Positions 35,165 to 43,056 of a stretch of DNA of 44,255 bases are shown in pieces. Below the pieces are notes generated by a model. The model saw nothing but the letters and a program-made list of their open reading frames with translations. It was not told the origin of the DNA and ran no database searches. The translations under genes and the position numbers were made by a program. Within the stretch, counting starts at the first letter, position 1, and every line of letters begins with the position of its first letter. Source of the DNA: a virus. The DNA is taken from the IMG/VR virus record IMGVR_UViG_3300032397_000026, positions 1-44,255 of that record; one strand, 5' to 3'.

Positions 35165-37699
35165 TTGTTACATTTTCATATTGACAATCTTTATACTAGA
35201 GTAGATAAAAAATTAGCTACAAAAGAAGAGCTAGAACAGATTCACAAAATTCTATCTGTTCGTGTCCCAGGTTATTTCTATAGTCCTCATTTTAGACGAG
35301 GATTGTGGGATGGTTATAGAAGATTTTTTAATTTATTAACAAGTACATTTTATACAGGATTAATTGGGTATGTAACATCTAAAATTGAATTTCCTTACGA
35401 AATCATAGATGATCGTGTTTTAGTTGAGCATAAAAATAATATACTCTCTTTAAATGGAATTGAATTAAGAGATTATCAGATTAAAATGATTAACGAAGCG
35501 GTATCTACAAAAAGAGGAATAATTTCTGCTCCACCAAATGCTGGAAAAACAGAAGTAGCTTGTGGTATTATACAAGTACTAGGTTTACCTACTAATTTTT
35601 TTACTCATAGAATTACACTTATGAAGCAAACTAAAGCTAGAATGGAACAGCGTTTAGGTGTTAAAATTGGTATGATCGGTGCCGGTATAAAAGAAATAGA
35701 AGATATTAATGTTTTATCTGTTCCGTCAATAGCTAAAAATCTTAATGATTCAGAAATTAAAGAAATGCTTAGTAGGTCTAAAGTTGTAATATCGGATGAG
35801 TGTTTGCCATATAATAGTCAAGTATTAGTTGATATCGATAAAACTGTAGAAATTGGTAATATTGTTGAAAATTCAATTAATAATTTATTTAAAGTTGAAT
35901 ATGTAATTAGTTATAATTTAGAACTTAAAAAATATGAAAAAAAGAAAATTGTAAGATATATAAAAATTTTAGGTAGTAATCCTTGGTATAAAATTTTTTT
36001 TAATAAAAATAATAAAGAAGTTTCTTTTAAATGTACTGGAAATCATAAAATTTATGTTAAAAATCGAGGTTATATTAAAACTAAAGACTTATGTGTTGGT
36101 GATGAAATAATTTTTAATGAATCTAATTCTAAAAAGATTTTTTTATGTAAGTTTTGTGGAAAAGAATTTTTAACAGGATCTAGTTTGGGAGGTCATCATT
36201 CTCAACATAATTTTAATAAGAATTATTTTTTACTGGGAAAATGGTTAAAAGAGCATGGTTATCCTATACAAGATCCTAAAATTAAAAAACGTATTTTTTG
36301 TAAGAGAAGTAAAAATGCTAAATATAGAAAATATTTAAGTGATAGAATGAAAATTAGTAATCCATCTTTTGATCGATTAACTGTTGAAAAATCTAGAAAT
36401 TCTAATAGATTGTTTTACGAAAATAATCCTGATAAACTTCTAGAACGAAAGAAGAATTTTATTAGTGCACATAGAAAAAGAAAATTTCCAACTAGACCAG
36501 AAGCTATTATAAAAAATTTAAAAATTGAAAAATTAAAATATACTGGAGATGGAGTATATTGGATTGAGTTTAAAATAGGATCTTATAGTTTTCGGCCTAA
36601 ACAAAGACATAAATGTCCAGATTTTATAGTCGAAGGACAAAAAAAAGTTATAGAAATAGGGAATACTTCATATTGGTATTCAAAAGAAAAAATTGAAAGT
36701 TTGATTGAAGCTTATAGAACGAATGGGTATCAATGTTTATTTATCGGTGATGATGAACTTAGTGATATTGAAAATATTAAAGAAAAAATTTTTGCTTTTA
36801 TGTTTAATCATACATATAAAGTTACAAAAATAAAGGAAAGAGCAAATAATAGAATACCAAAGTATATTTATAATCTTGAAGTTGAAGATAATCATAATTT
36901 TTTTGCAGATAATATATTAGTATCTAATTGCCACCATATTTCGAGTAAAACTTTTGAATCCTGTTTAAAGGCCTGTAATACATCATATTATAGATACGGA
37001 TTGTCGGCTACAGCTTTACGTAAGGATGAAATTTCTAATCTAATAGTTAGAGGATTAACAGGAGATGAGATTGTTTCTGTAACTAATAGAGAGTTGATTG
37101 ATGCAGGAATTTCTGCTTCACCTACTGCATATTTACACTATGTTAGTGAACCAAAAATTCCGGGACATTATACGTTTGATCAGGCGTACGAAAAGGGAAT
37201 ACTAAATAATCTAGAAAGAAATAGATTTATTGTTATGTCAGCTAAAAGATTTGTGGAGCAAGGAAAGTCTGTTTTTATATTAGTATGGCGTATTGCTCAT
37301 GGAGAAGTAATTTTAAAAATGGTAGAAGATATAGGATTAGAAGTTGAGTTTATAAGTGGTGGGAGAGATAATGTCCAGGATGCTCTGGATAAGTTTAAGA
37401 AAAAGAAATTAAGATGTTTAATATCTTCAACCATTAGTGACGAAGGGTTGGATGTTCCTGCTATGGATGTATTAATTATGGGAGTTGGTTTTAAAGCACC
37501 GTTAAAAACTATTCAGAGAGTAGGAAGAGCATTAAGAAAAAAATCAGGCGAAAATGTAGTAACTATTGTAGATTTTGTTGATGCTCATAATAAAAAATAT
37601 CTTTATAAGCATAGTGAAGATAGAGTGAAAGAGTATCTAAATATGGGAATGGAAATTTTTGAAGTTGATGAAACTTGGGAAAGGATTATTACTGTTTGA
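35165..37699 (+). CDS. SF2 DNA helicase (UvsW-like) interrupted by an intein
   Basis: 844 codons from TTG 35165. Motif I is SAPPNAGKTE. Motif II is split: VVISDE, then the intein, then CHHIS, so the spliced protein has DECHH. Motif III GLSAT, motif V ISSTISDEGLDVPA and motif VI QRVGRALRKK follow. Removal of residues 213-588 leaves a 468-residue helicase of the size and style of phage UvsW-like enzymes, which remodel branched DNA. Without splicing the ATPase site would be broken. The gene heads the replication module. Confidence 0.88.
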   Translation: MLHFHIDNLYTRVDKKLATKEELEQIHKILSVRVPGYFYSPHFRRGLWDGYRRFFNLLTSTFYTGLIGYVTSKIEFPYEIIDDRVLVEHKNNILSLNGIELRDYQIKMINEAVSTKRGIISAPPNAGKTEVACGIIQVLGLPTNFFTHRITLMKQTKARMEQRLGVKIGMIGAGIKEIEDINVLSVPSIAKNLNDSEIKEMLSRSKVVISDECLPYNSQVLVDIDKTVEIGNIVENSINNLFKVEYVISYNLELKKYEKKKIVRYIKILGSNPWYKIFFNKNNKEVSFKCTGNHKIYVKNRGYIKTKDLCVGDEIIFNESNSKKIFLCKFCGKEFLTGSSLGGHHSQHNFNKNYFLLGKWLKEHGYPIQDPKIKKRIFCKRSKNAKYRKYLSDRMKISNPSFDRLTVEKSRNSNRLFYENNPDKLLERKKNFISAHRKRKFPTRPEAIIKNLKIEKLKYTGDGVYWIEFKIGSYSFRPKQRHKCPDFIVEGQKKVIEIGNTSYWYSKEKIESLIEAYRTNGYQCLFIGDDELSDIENIKEKIFAFMFNHTYKVTKIKERANNRIPKYIYNLEVEDNHNFFADNILVSNCHHISSKTFESCLKACNTSYYRYGLSATALRKDEISNLIVRGLTGDEIVSVTNRELIDAGISASPTAYLHYVSEPKIPGHYTFDQAYEKGILNNLERNRFIVMSAKRFVEQGKSVFILVWRIAHGEVILKMVEDIGLEVEFISGGRDNVQDALDKFKKKKLRCLISSTISDEGLDVPAMDVLIMGVGFKAPLKTIQRVGRALRKKSGENVVTIVDFVDAHNKKYLYKHSEDRVKEYLNMGMEIFEVDETWERIITV
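35801..36928 (+). other. 376-residue intein with Vsr-like (EDxHD) endonuclease and C2H2 zinc finger
   Basis: The intein begins with Cys (CLPYNSQVLV). It has TGNH at residues 79-82 as block B, block F IYNLEVEDNHNFFADN, and ends NILVSN before extein Cys. Terminal Asn is present; the usual penultimate His is Ser. The inserted domain has no LAGLIDADG motif. It has a C2H2 finger (Cys116, Cys119, His132, His136) and a nuclease-like core: RPEAI (233-236), KCPDFIVEG, KKVIEIGN, then NGYQCLFIGDDEL. That is the Vsr/EDxHD pattern, as in the free-standing enzyme at 11974. The segment is visibly more AT-rich than the flanking helicase, fitting transfer. Confidence 0.85.
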
Positions 37700-38484
37700 A
37701 ACGAATTTCTAAAAATTTGTTGCTAATTTATGGTAGACAGTCTAAAAATTTTGGTTTATCTAAAGATGTAGACGCTGCTGTTTCTTCTTTTTTACAGCAG
37801 CTTTCAGGTTTTAAACGTAGAAAAAAGAGACAGTGGGTTATTGCTTTGCCAGTTTTACTTAAGGGTAAGACTAAACAAGTGTTTATACAATTAACAACTG
37901 CATTGGAAGATTTTAGGTGCGGTTTAGGTATGACTGTGACTATGTTTTATAGATTAGCGTCTGAATTTATATTAACACCTAGTGGTAGAAAGTATTATCC
38001 TATGAAGGAATTATTTTGTGAAGATAGTGTGGCATTAGAAGAATTTATAGGTAGACTTAATGATACGCTACCGTGGTTGGCTGATTTAGTTAGTATTGAT
38101 TTTTCTTCTGAGAGTGTAGATAATAAAATAGTTATGAATTTTGAACGTGAATTAGCAAAAAGAAAGATAAGTACAGACTTTGTTACTTTTGAGTCTAAAG
38201 ATTGGTTTTGTGTGTATGCAATAAAAATGATGGCCGATAAAAAGTGTTGGTCTGAAAAAGAATTACTGGATAGGGTAGCTAAGTTTTATAAAAGGAGAAT
38301 GAAAAAAGTAACTCCAGAAATGGTTTTAGGTGATTTGTCTCATGGTGAATTAGATAGAGTGGATTTAACTCAAAAGAATTTACCTAAAAAAATAAGTACT
38401 GTAGAAGCTATTACACAGGAAGATTGGTATCCAGAATGGCTGGAGAATTTAAAACTTAATAGTCGAGAAAGGGCATCTGTTTGA
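37696..38484 (+). CDS. Replication-module protein of unknown function
   Basis: TTG 37696 overlaps the helicase stop (TTGA) and follows GGGAAAGGA; an upstream in-frame TTG at 37675 is possible. About 262 residues, basic in the first 60 (FKRRKKRQW), then helical with WLADLVSIDF, DWFCVYAIKMM and a C-terminal EDWYPEWLENL. No catalytic motif. Located between helicase and helicase loader, it may be a replication initiator or loader accessory; this is inferred from position. Confidence 0.6.
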   Translation: MKRISKNLLLIYGRQSKNFGLSKDVDAAVSSFLQQLSGFKRRKKRQWVIALPVLLKGKTKQVFIQLTTALEDFRCGLGMTVTMFYRLASEFILTPSGRKYYPMKELFCEDSVALEEFIGRLNDTLPWLADLVSIDFSSESVDNKIVMNFERELAKRKISTDFVTFESKDWFCVYAIKMMADKKCWSEKELLDRVAKFYKRRMKKVTPEMVLGDLSHGELDRVDLTQKNLPKKISTVEAITQEDWYPEWLENLKLNSRERASV

Positions 38485-38487
38485 TAG

Positions 38488-39072
38488 ATGAAAAAATTTA
38501 GACACGCATCTTACTTTTATTATATTCCGATAGCCTATCAGCATTGCATGCTAGATAATTTTGAATTACTGGGTAAATATGAAAAGAAACTTCAGAATTT
38601 TCTTAATGAAACATCTTCTAAGCAGGGTTTATACTTATTTGGCGGTTTTGGTGTGGGTAAAACGCATCTTCTTGTTTCACTGTATCGTATTATAATGGCT
38701 AAAATCGAGGATAGTGACAGCGAATTAAATATTAATGATATTTTTTATACCTCATTTGAAAAAATTCTTAAGGAGTTGAAACAGATAAAAAAAGAGGAAG
38801 AATGTCAGGCATATTTAGATTATGTTTGTAATGTTAGGTGGTTATTTTTAGATGATATTTCTGCAGTACTGCTAAAAGATGTGTCGGCAGATACTTTGAG
38901 AACAATTATTAACAGTAGATTTGAGCAAAAGCTTCCAACTTGTTTTACTGCAAATGTTGATATTGTAGGATTAGTTTCTGTTGGTCTTCATTCACACGCA
39001 ATTAGTAGAATTCAAGGGATGTGTGAGCTGATTCATGTTACGGGTGAAGATAGAAGAGTGATTAATAGTTGA
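38488..39072 (+). CDS. DnaC/IstB-like AAA+ helicase loader
   Basis: 194 residues, ATG 38488. Walker A GGFGVGKT (52-59), Walker B WLFLDDIS (118-125), then a sensor-like TCFTANVD and arginine-rich SRIQGM ... GEDRR. This is the DnaC-type ATPase that places the replicative helicase on DNA. The DnaB-like helicase gene follows, supporting the assignment. Confidence 0.85.
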   Translation: MKKFRHASYFYYIPIAYQHCMLDNFELLGKYEKKLQNFLNETSSKQGLYLFGGFGVGKTHLLVSLYRIIMAKIEDSDSELNINDIFYTSFEKILKELKQIKKEEECQAYLDYVCNVRWLFLDDISAVLLKDVSADTLRTIINSRFEQKLPTCFTANVDIVGLVSVGLHSHAISRIQGMCELIHVTGEDRRVINS

Positions 39073-39095
39073 AAAGAAAAAGGAAGGTGTAACTT

Positions 39096-40403
39096 TTGGT
39101 AGAAACCTACGTATTTGATGAAGAGTTTGAATTAAAACTACTAGCATTTCTTGTTCGAGATAAAAGCTTTTACTTTAATTATAATGCTGTAGTAAAACTT
39201 CAATATTTTGAAAATCAGATGTATAGAGATATTTATTCTATAATTTCAGAGTATTACAAAAATTACGGCATTTCAATTACTAAGGATGTTTTAAAAACAG
39301 AAATTTTACGCACTTTAGATAAGTTAAAAAGTGAAGAGGTATATCAAGAAAGATGTTCTAGTTATGACGAGTTGCTAGAGTTGCTGTTTCTATGTGAACT
39401 ACCACCTGAATCCTATACTGCAGATGTTATTGTTAACCACGCTAAACGTCAGGAATTAAAAATACTGTTATTAGATATAGGTAAAAAGATAGGATCAGGA
39501 TCTGTTGTAGATATAAAGAATCTTACTATGTCTTTATCCGAGGTAGATTCTCTTGGATCTTCTATGAGTTTGGGTTATGATTATTTTTCTGATGTGGTAT
39601 CTAGGGTGTATTCCAGGGATGAAAAGGCAGATAATGTAGTTAGTACTGGATTTAAAAAATTAAACAGGTATCTTGGTGGCGGTTTATCTGGTGGAGAGTT
39701 GGGGTTAGTTGTGGGGCCTCCTAGTCGTGGTAAAACTGCTACACTTGTAAACATTTCTGTGGGCGCACTTTTGGGAAAAAGTAATGTGATATACTTTGTT
39801 CTGGAGGGTGGTGTAAATGATATAGCTATTAGGTTTGATATGAGGTTATCACGCTTAACTAAAGATGAGATTGTTTCTAAAGCATCACAGGTATGCGATA
39901 ATGTTACCTATTTTTCTAAACTGTTTAAATCAAGGTTAATTATTCAAATGTTTCCTACAGAGAGTGCATCTGTTAAAGAGATAGATGATTTTTTAACTCA
40001 TAAAGAGCTTTCAGATGGATTTATTCCGAATTTAATTGTAATCGATTATCTTAATCTTTGTAAAAGAAGTAATGCTAGAGAAGATATTTGGATAGGAAGA
40101 AATTATAGAGAGGGCAAGGCATTGGCTGTTAGAAGAAATAAGCCTGTGTGGTCTGCAGTGCAGGCAAAAATGGGTGCCTTAAAAAATGATGTGGTTACTG
40201 GTAAAGATATTGCTGAAGCTACAGGAAGAATTTGGGCAGATGCAGATGTTATTTTAGGACTATGTCAATCCGAAAGAGAGGAGCGTGAGGACATTCCTCA
40301 AATGCGATTTTATTTAGGTAAAAATCGTAACAGGGCGGCAAAAAAAGTTATACCAGTAATGTTTAATAATCATGTTATGCTGATTGAAGAACAAGTCCTA
40401 TGA
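39096..40403 (+). CDS. DnaB-like replicative helicase
   Basis: 435 residues from TTG 39096, behind GGAAGGTGTAAC. The N-terminal helical domain (EFELKLLAFLVRDKSFY) is DnaB-like. RecA-type core: TGFKKLNRYLGGGLSGGELGLV, Walker A GPPSRGKT (about 206-213), VIYFVLEGG, Walker B LIVIDYLNL (about 311-319), then FYLGKNRNR. It would unwind DNA ahead of the fork, loaded by the upstream ATPase and partnered by the downstream primase. Confidence 0.88.
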   Translation: MVETYVFDEEFELKLLAFLVRDKSFYFNYNAVVKLQYFENQMYRDIYSIISEYYKNYGISITKDVLKTEILRTLDKLKSEEVYQERCSSYDELLELLFLCELPPESYTADVIVNHAKRQELKILLLDIGKKIGSGSVVDIKNLTMSLSEVDSLGSSMSLGYDYFSDVVSRVYSRDEKADNVVSTGFKKLNRYLGGGLSGGELGLVVGPPSRGKTATLVNISVGALLGKSNVIYFVLEGGVNDIAIRFDMRLSRLTKDEIVSKASQVCDNVTYFSKLFKSRLIIQMFPTESASVKEIDDFLTHKELSDGFIPNLIVIDYLNLCKRSNAREDIWIGRNYREGKALAVRRNKPVWSAVQAKMGALKNDVVTGKDIAEATGRIWADADVILGLCQSEREEREDIPQMRFYLGKNRNRAAKKVIPVMFNNHVMLIEEQVL

Positions 40404-40435
40404 AAATTTTTTGTGGGCAGTTTAGGGTGTAACTT

Positions 40436-41371
40436 TTGGATAGTTTTAAGCGTTATGATCTTCTTTGTAGTATTTTTGGCGAAAAATATCCAGTTAGAAG
40501 CGGTCAATTTAAGATAGATTGTTTTAATCCAGAATGTGATGATACTACTGGAAATTTAGAAGTATCTTTAGATTTAGGTGTGTTTCATTGCTGGAAGTGC
40601 GATTATAAAGGATCATTAAAACGTCTTTTAAAAGATTTTTTGGGTTGGAGTCCAAATGAGGATGAGTATGTTTCAGCAGATAATTTAAAAAAATTTGATT
40701 TAGAATCTGAATTTAAGCGCAGCGGAGTAAAAAATCTTTTAGGATTTCCAAAAGAGTACATGTATTTGGCAGATGATGGTTTAAGTGCGGTGGGTAAAAA
40801 AGCGTTAAATTATGTGCTTTCTCGTATATCACTGGAAGACATTAAAACTTATAAAATTGGATATTGTGGTTTAGGAGTTTATAAGTGGCGTATTATTGTT
40901 CCTTTTTTTGTCGGGTCAAAAATAGTTTATTTTATTGCAAGGTCTTTTTTTAATGAGATTCCTAAGTATAAAAATCCTACTAGATCAGAGGTTTTAGTGG
41001 GAAAAGAAGAAGTAGTTTTTAATATAGACGGCGCTCATAAAGAAGGAGTTGCTGTTATTTGTGAGGGGGTGTTTGATGCTATAAAAGTAGGTTGCTCTGG
41101 AGTTGCCATATTGGGAACTTCGTTATCAGATATTCAGGCTTCATTATTGCTCGGCAGTGTTAAAAAGATTTATGTAATGTTAGACGCAGATGCCTTAAAC
41201 AAGGCAGTTAAGGTTGCTAAAAAGTTACTTTTTTTATCTCCTACACTTTTTGTTTCTCTTGTTAAGTTACCTCATGATGATCCTGCCAGTTTTTCTACTC
41301 CTGATTTAGAAAAGTTCATTTTGAATTCAAAAAGATTTGATTTTTTGGAAGAGTTAGGCTGTAGGTTTTAA
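40436..41371 (+). CDS. DNA primase (zinc finger and Toprim)
   Basis: 311 residues, TTG 40436 behind AGGGTGTAAC. Zinc ribbon Cys29, Cys34, Cys52, Cys55 (CFNPEC ... CWKC), then a linker and a Toprim domain with VICEGVFDAIKV, AILGTSLS and YVMLDADA, ending PHDDPASF. It makes primers for phage DNA synthesis. Last gene of the replication cluster; no DNA polymerase lies in this window. Confidence 0.88.
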   Translation: MDSFKRYDLLCSIFGEKYPVRSGQFKIDCFNPECDDTTGNLEVSLDLGVFHCWKCDYKGSLKRLLKDFLGWSPNEDEYVSADNLKKFDLESEFKRSGVKNLLGFPKEYMYLADDGLSAVGKKALNYVLSRISLEDIKTYKIGYCGLGVYKWRIIVPFFVGSKIVYFIARSFFNEIPKYKNPTRSEVLVGKEEVVFNIDGAHKEGVAVICEGVFDAIKVGCSGVAILGTSLSDIQASLLLGSVKKIYVMLDADALNKAVKVAKKLLFLSPTLFVSLVKLPHDDPASFSTPDLEKFILNSKRFDFLEELGCRF

Positions 41372-41445
41372 CAAAAATCATAACCTTTTTTATCTGTGAA
41401 AAACAGCCTAAAAAATAAAAAATAGCCTAAAAATTTCGAGTTTAT

Positions 41446-41478
41446 TATAGAAATGTCTATATTTCTATATTATTTTTG
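41446..41478 (+). terminator. Candidate AT-rich terminator after the replication genes
   Basis: TATAGAAAT (41446-41454) and ATTTCTATA (41461-41469) form a perfect 9-base stem with loop GTCTAT, followed by a T-rich tract. The stem is AT-only, so termination strength is uncertain. The surrounding 41372-41540 stretch is very AT-rich and has AGCCTAAAAA twice; an origin of replication near the primase gene is also possible, but no iteron array is seen. Confidence 0.4.
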
Positions 41479-41539
41479 TAACTATTTGATTTTATTGATG
41501 TATTTTTAGGTAAAAAACACGTTTTTAGCAATAATTTGC

Positions 41540-41568
41540 TTGACATTCTATGTCTTATACTATATAAT
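41540..41568 (+). promoter_or_regulatory. Consensus sigma-70 promoter
   Basis: TTGACA (41540-41545), exactly 17 bases, TATAAT (41563-41568): a perfect match to the primary sigma factor consensus, pointing rightward. Expected start of transcription is near 41575. It should fire without phage factors, so the genes to its right are probably expressed early. Confidence 0.8.
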
Positions 41569-41706
41569 TCATTTAGTTCATTGATAATTGAATAGGCGGT
41601 TGGTGAAAGGAAGAAAATCCCTTTTCCCTTAAAGCCTTAAGCTTCTTCCTCCTAATGCTCAGAAGAGTTCAATGGGAGGTTAGCATAAGTCCAAATAAAA
41701 GTCCTA

Positions 41707-42066
41707 ATGCCGAAAGGTAAGCAAGATACGGATTTTAATTTGGTTGCTGGACAAATTGGGAAGTGGCATTTTTTTTAAGAGGGTAGTATCACTGAGTAAC
41801 CAAACGTTCTATGGATATCCCAAGATAAAAAGAGTTCAGATGAAGTTATTCTTTATGATAAGGGATGGGTGGTAGCGGCACTCAGAAAAAACGCAGGTTT
41901 TAAATAACCGAACTCCAGTAGCAAGGTTAAGTCATTGGATTAAAGATGCTAATGCTAAGCACGGCTCGAAGAAATTTGAGAGTGTGACCCTTATGCCTAA
42001 CGGTTCGATGGGGATAGCTTTTGGAGGACAGAGACTTTTTGAAAATATTTTTTCTTTGGCGAAATA
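41707..42066 (+). pseudogene. Possible broken ORF or structured RNA downstream of the promoter
   Basis: No intact gene lies between 41575 and 42196. From ATG 41707 a protein-like reading (MPKGKQDTDFNLVAGQIGKW) can be followed to TAA 42064-42066 only by changing frame at three homopolymers: T8 near 41769-41776, A5 near 41826, A6 at 41885-41890. The joined reading has about 120 residues, ending SVTLMPNGSMGIAFGGQRLF. There is no ribosome binding site before 41707. Since other genes here are intact, this is decay or chance rather than general sequencing error. The alternative is a long structured RNA: stems such as GGAAGAA/TTCTTCC (41609-41650) and CTTAA/TTAAG are visible. Confidence 0.3.
41988..42014 (+). 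repeat. 27-base direct repeat, copy 1
   Basis: CCCTTATGCCTAACGGTTCG and the 7 bases after it recur exactly at 42074-42100, 86 bases apart. Read as protein, both copies give LMPNGSMG, but in different frames. Could be a duplicated gene end or a repeated RNA element. Confidence 0.85.
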
Positions 42067-42073
42067 AACTAAG

Positions 42074-42100
42074 CCCTTATGCCTAACGGTTCGATGGGGA
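42074..42100 (+). repeat. 27-base direct repeat, copy 2
   Basis: Exact second copy of the element at 41988-42014. Downstream of it a short frame continues for about 20 codons to TAA at 42169-42171, without a ribosome binding site. Confidence 0.85.
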
Positions 42101-42196
42101 GAACCAAAGAAAGAAAAAGATACAAAAACGAGTCCTCACGTAAGAAAGCGCTGGCACAATATAAACTTTAAATGAATGACTTGAAAGGAGTGATGA

Positions 42197-42316
42197 GTGT
42201 TTGAGCTTGGCCCGAATTACCCGAACATGAAAAATGTGGGGCTCATCAGAGAATTGCTACTTGCCGGGATGGAAACGATCAGGCAAAAGCAGCCAGGGCT
42301 GAAAAGAGCTGCATGA
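42197..42316 (+). CDS. Small protein, 39 residues
   Basis: GTG 42197 follows AAAGGAG (42184-42190) with a 6-base gap, the same arrangement as the small genes downstream. Product begins MFELGPNYPNMKNVGLIREL and ends GLKRAA; helical and basic. No homology recognised. Good ribosome binding site and gene-like composition, but the length leaves doubt. Confidence 0.45.
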   Translation: MFELGPNYPNMKNVGLIRELLLAGMETIRQKQPGLKRAA

Positions 42317-42345
42317 TAAACCTTAAAAAAATAGGTTAAAAATAA

Positions 42346-42365
42346 GATGATGAGATCATCTTTTT
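42346..42365 (+). terminator. Candidate intrinsic terminator
   Basis: GATGAT and ATCATC form a 6-base stem with loop GAG (42346-42360), followed by TTTTT. It lies after the 39-residue gene and before the next ribosome binding site. A 57-codon frame starting at ATG 42350 crosses it (ends 42523) and lacks a ribosome binding site, so I prefer the terminator reading. Confidence 0.35.
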
Positions 42366-42491
42366 CGTCGATGAACGAAACCCTTGTAAGGTTGACGAAC
42401 AACCTAATGGGGTTGGAACCAAAACGGAAGCCTCCACGATGGCGGTTCTGGTTAAAACTAATTCCGAAAAAGATTGAAAAGGAGATTATAT

Positions 42492-42677
42492 ATGATGAGG
42501 AAAGTTATGAAAAAGATGGCTAGAGAAATTGGTGTAAAGGTTGCTGCAAGCATTCACGGTTCTATGGTAATTGGTAAGTATCAAGGGAAAGCTAATGGAA
42601 AAAACTTGGTAGAGTATTGTGGAAAGGTTCATAAAGTTTCTCCTCAGCAGTGCCACTTTTCAGCAAATCATGGATAA
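42492..42677 (+). CDS. Small basic protein
   Basis: 61 residues from ATG 42492, seven bases after AAAAGGAG, which decides the start over an upstream in-frame TTG. Sequence MMRKVMKKMAREIGVKVAAS ... NGKNLVEYCGKVHKVSPQQC, basic with two cysteines. Its stop lies at the edge of the first copy of an 83-base repeat. Possibly DNA- or host-protein-binding; unknown. Confidence 0.6.
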   Translation: MMRKVMKKMAREIGVKVAASIHGSMVIGKYQGKANGKNLVEYCGKVHKVSPQQCHFSANHG

Positions 42678-42758
42678 AGATTTCTGTAAAGGAAGCTGAA
42701 AAACTTTTTCTTACAGAAAAGTACGGGGAAGACTATGGAGAAAAAGGAGAATAAAATG
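42676..42758 (+). repeat. 83-base direct repeat, copy 1 (orphan gene end plus ribosome binding site)
   Basis: Identical to 42860-42942. This copy holds the 3' end of the 42756-42938 gene (KISVKEAEKLF ... GEKGE) without the rest, plus the AAAAAGGAG and ATG. It now supplies the start signal of that gene. A recent duplication. Confidence 0.9.
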
Positions 42759-42938
42759 TTTCAAGATTCAGCAGATCATGGATATGTTCTTAGCGAAGAA
42801 GGTGTAGACGAAGGAATAAACGCAGAATGGATTAGAATAGTTGAATTATCTAAAAAAGAAAAGATTTCTGTAAAGGAAGCTGAAAAACTTTTTCTTACAG
42901 AAAAGTACGGGGAAGACTATGGAGAAAAAGGAGAATAA
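42756..42938 (+). CDS. Small acidic protein
   Basis: 60 residues from ATG 42756 behind AAAAAGGAGAATAAA; an in-frame ATG at 42735 belongs to the repeated gene end. Acidic, MFQDSADHGYVLSEEGVDEG ... EKISVKEAEKLFLTEKYGED. Its last 25 codons are the part duplicated at 42676. Unknown function, early-gene style. Confidence 0.6.
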   Translation: MFQDSADHGYVLSEEGVDEGINAEWIRIVELSKKEKISVKEAEKLFLTEKYGEDYGEKGE

Positions 42939-42942
42939 AATG
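42860..42942 (+). repeat. 83-base direct repeat, copy 2
   Basis: Second exact copy, 184 bases from the first. It covers the gene end, TAA, ribosome binding site and the ATG of the next small frame at 42940. Confidence 0.9.
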
Positions 42943-43056
42943 CAACAAAGAAAGGACTCTCAAGAGAAAGAAATGCCCCTATGGGGCAGAATAAAAAAGA
43001 AAGGAGACACGATGAATGGAAGAGTTAACTTTTTTAGAAACAGAATTTATTTATAA
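42940..43056 (+). CDS. Possible small protein, 38 residues
   Basis: ATG 42940 has the duplicated AAAAAGGAG; the frame ends at TAA 43054-43056. Product MQQRKDSQEKEMPLWGRIKK ... is very basic. A strong hairpin (TGCCCC/GGGGCA, loop TAT, 42974-42988) lies inside it and the next gene begins within it, so it may be only a leader. Confidence 0.35.
   Translation: MQQRKDSQEKEMPLWGRIKKKGDTMNGRVNFFRNRIYL

Noticed and set aside
41707-41890. Stop-codon reassignment to explain interrupted frames
   Set aside because: TAA, TAG and TGA all end intact conserved genes elsewhere in the window.
41988-42100. GGTTCGA loops suggesting tRNA genes
   Set aside because: No acceptor stem, D arm or anticodon arm can be built around either copy.
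42350-42523. 57-codon frame overlapping the 42492 gene
   Set aside because: No ribosome binding site, crosses a terminator-like hairpin, and overlaps a better-supported gene.
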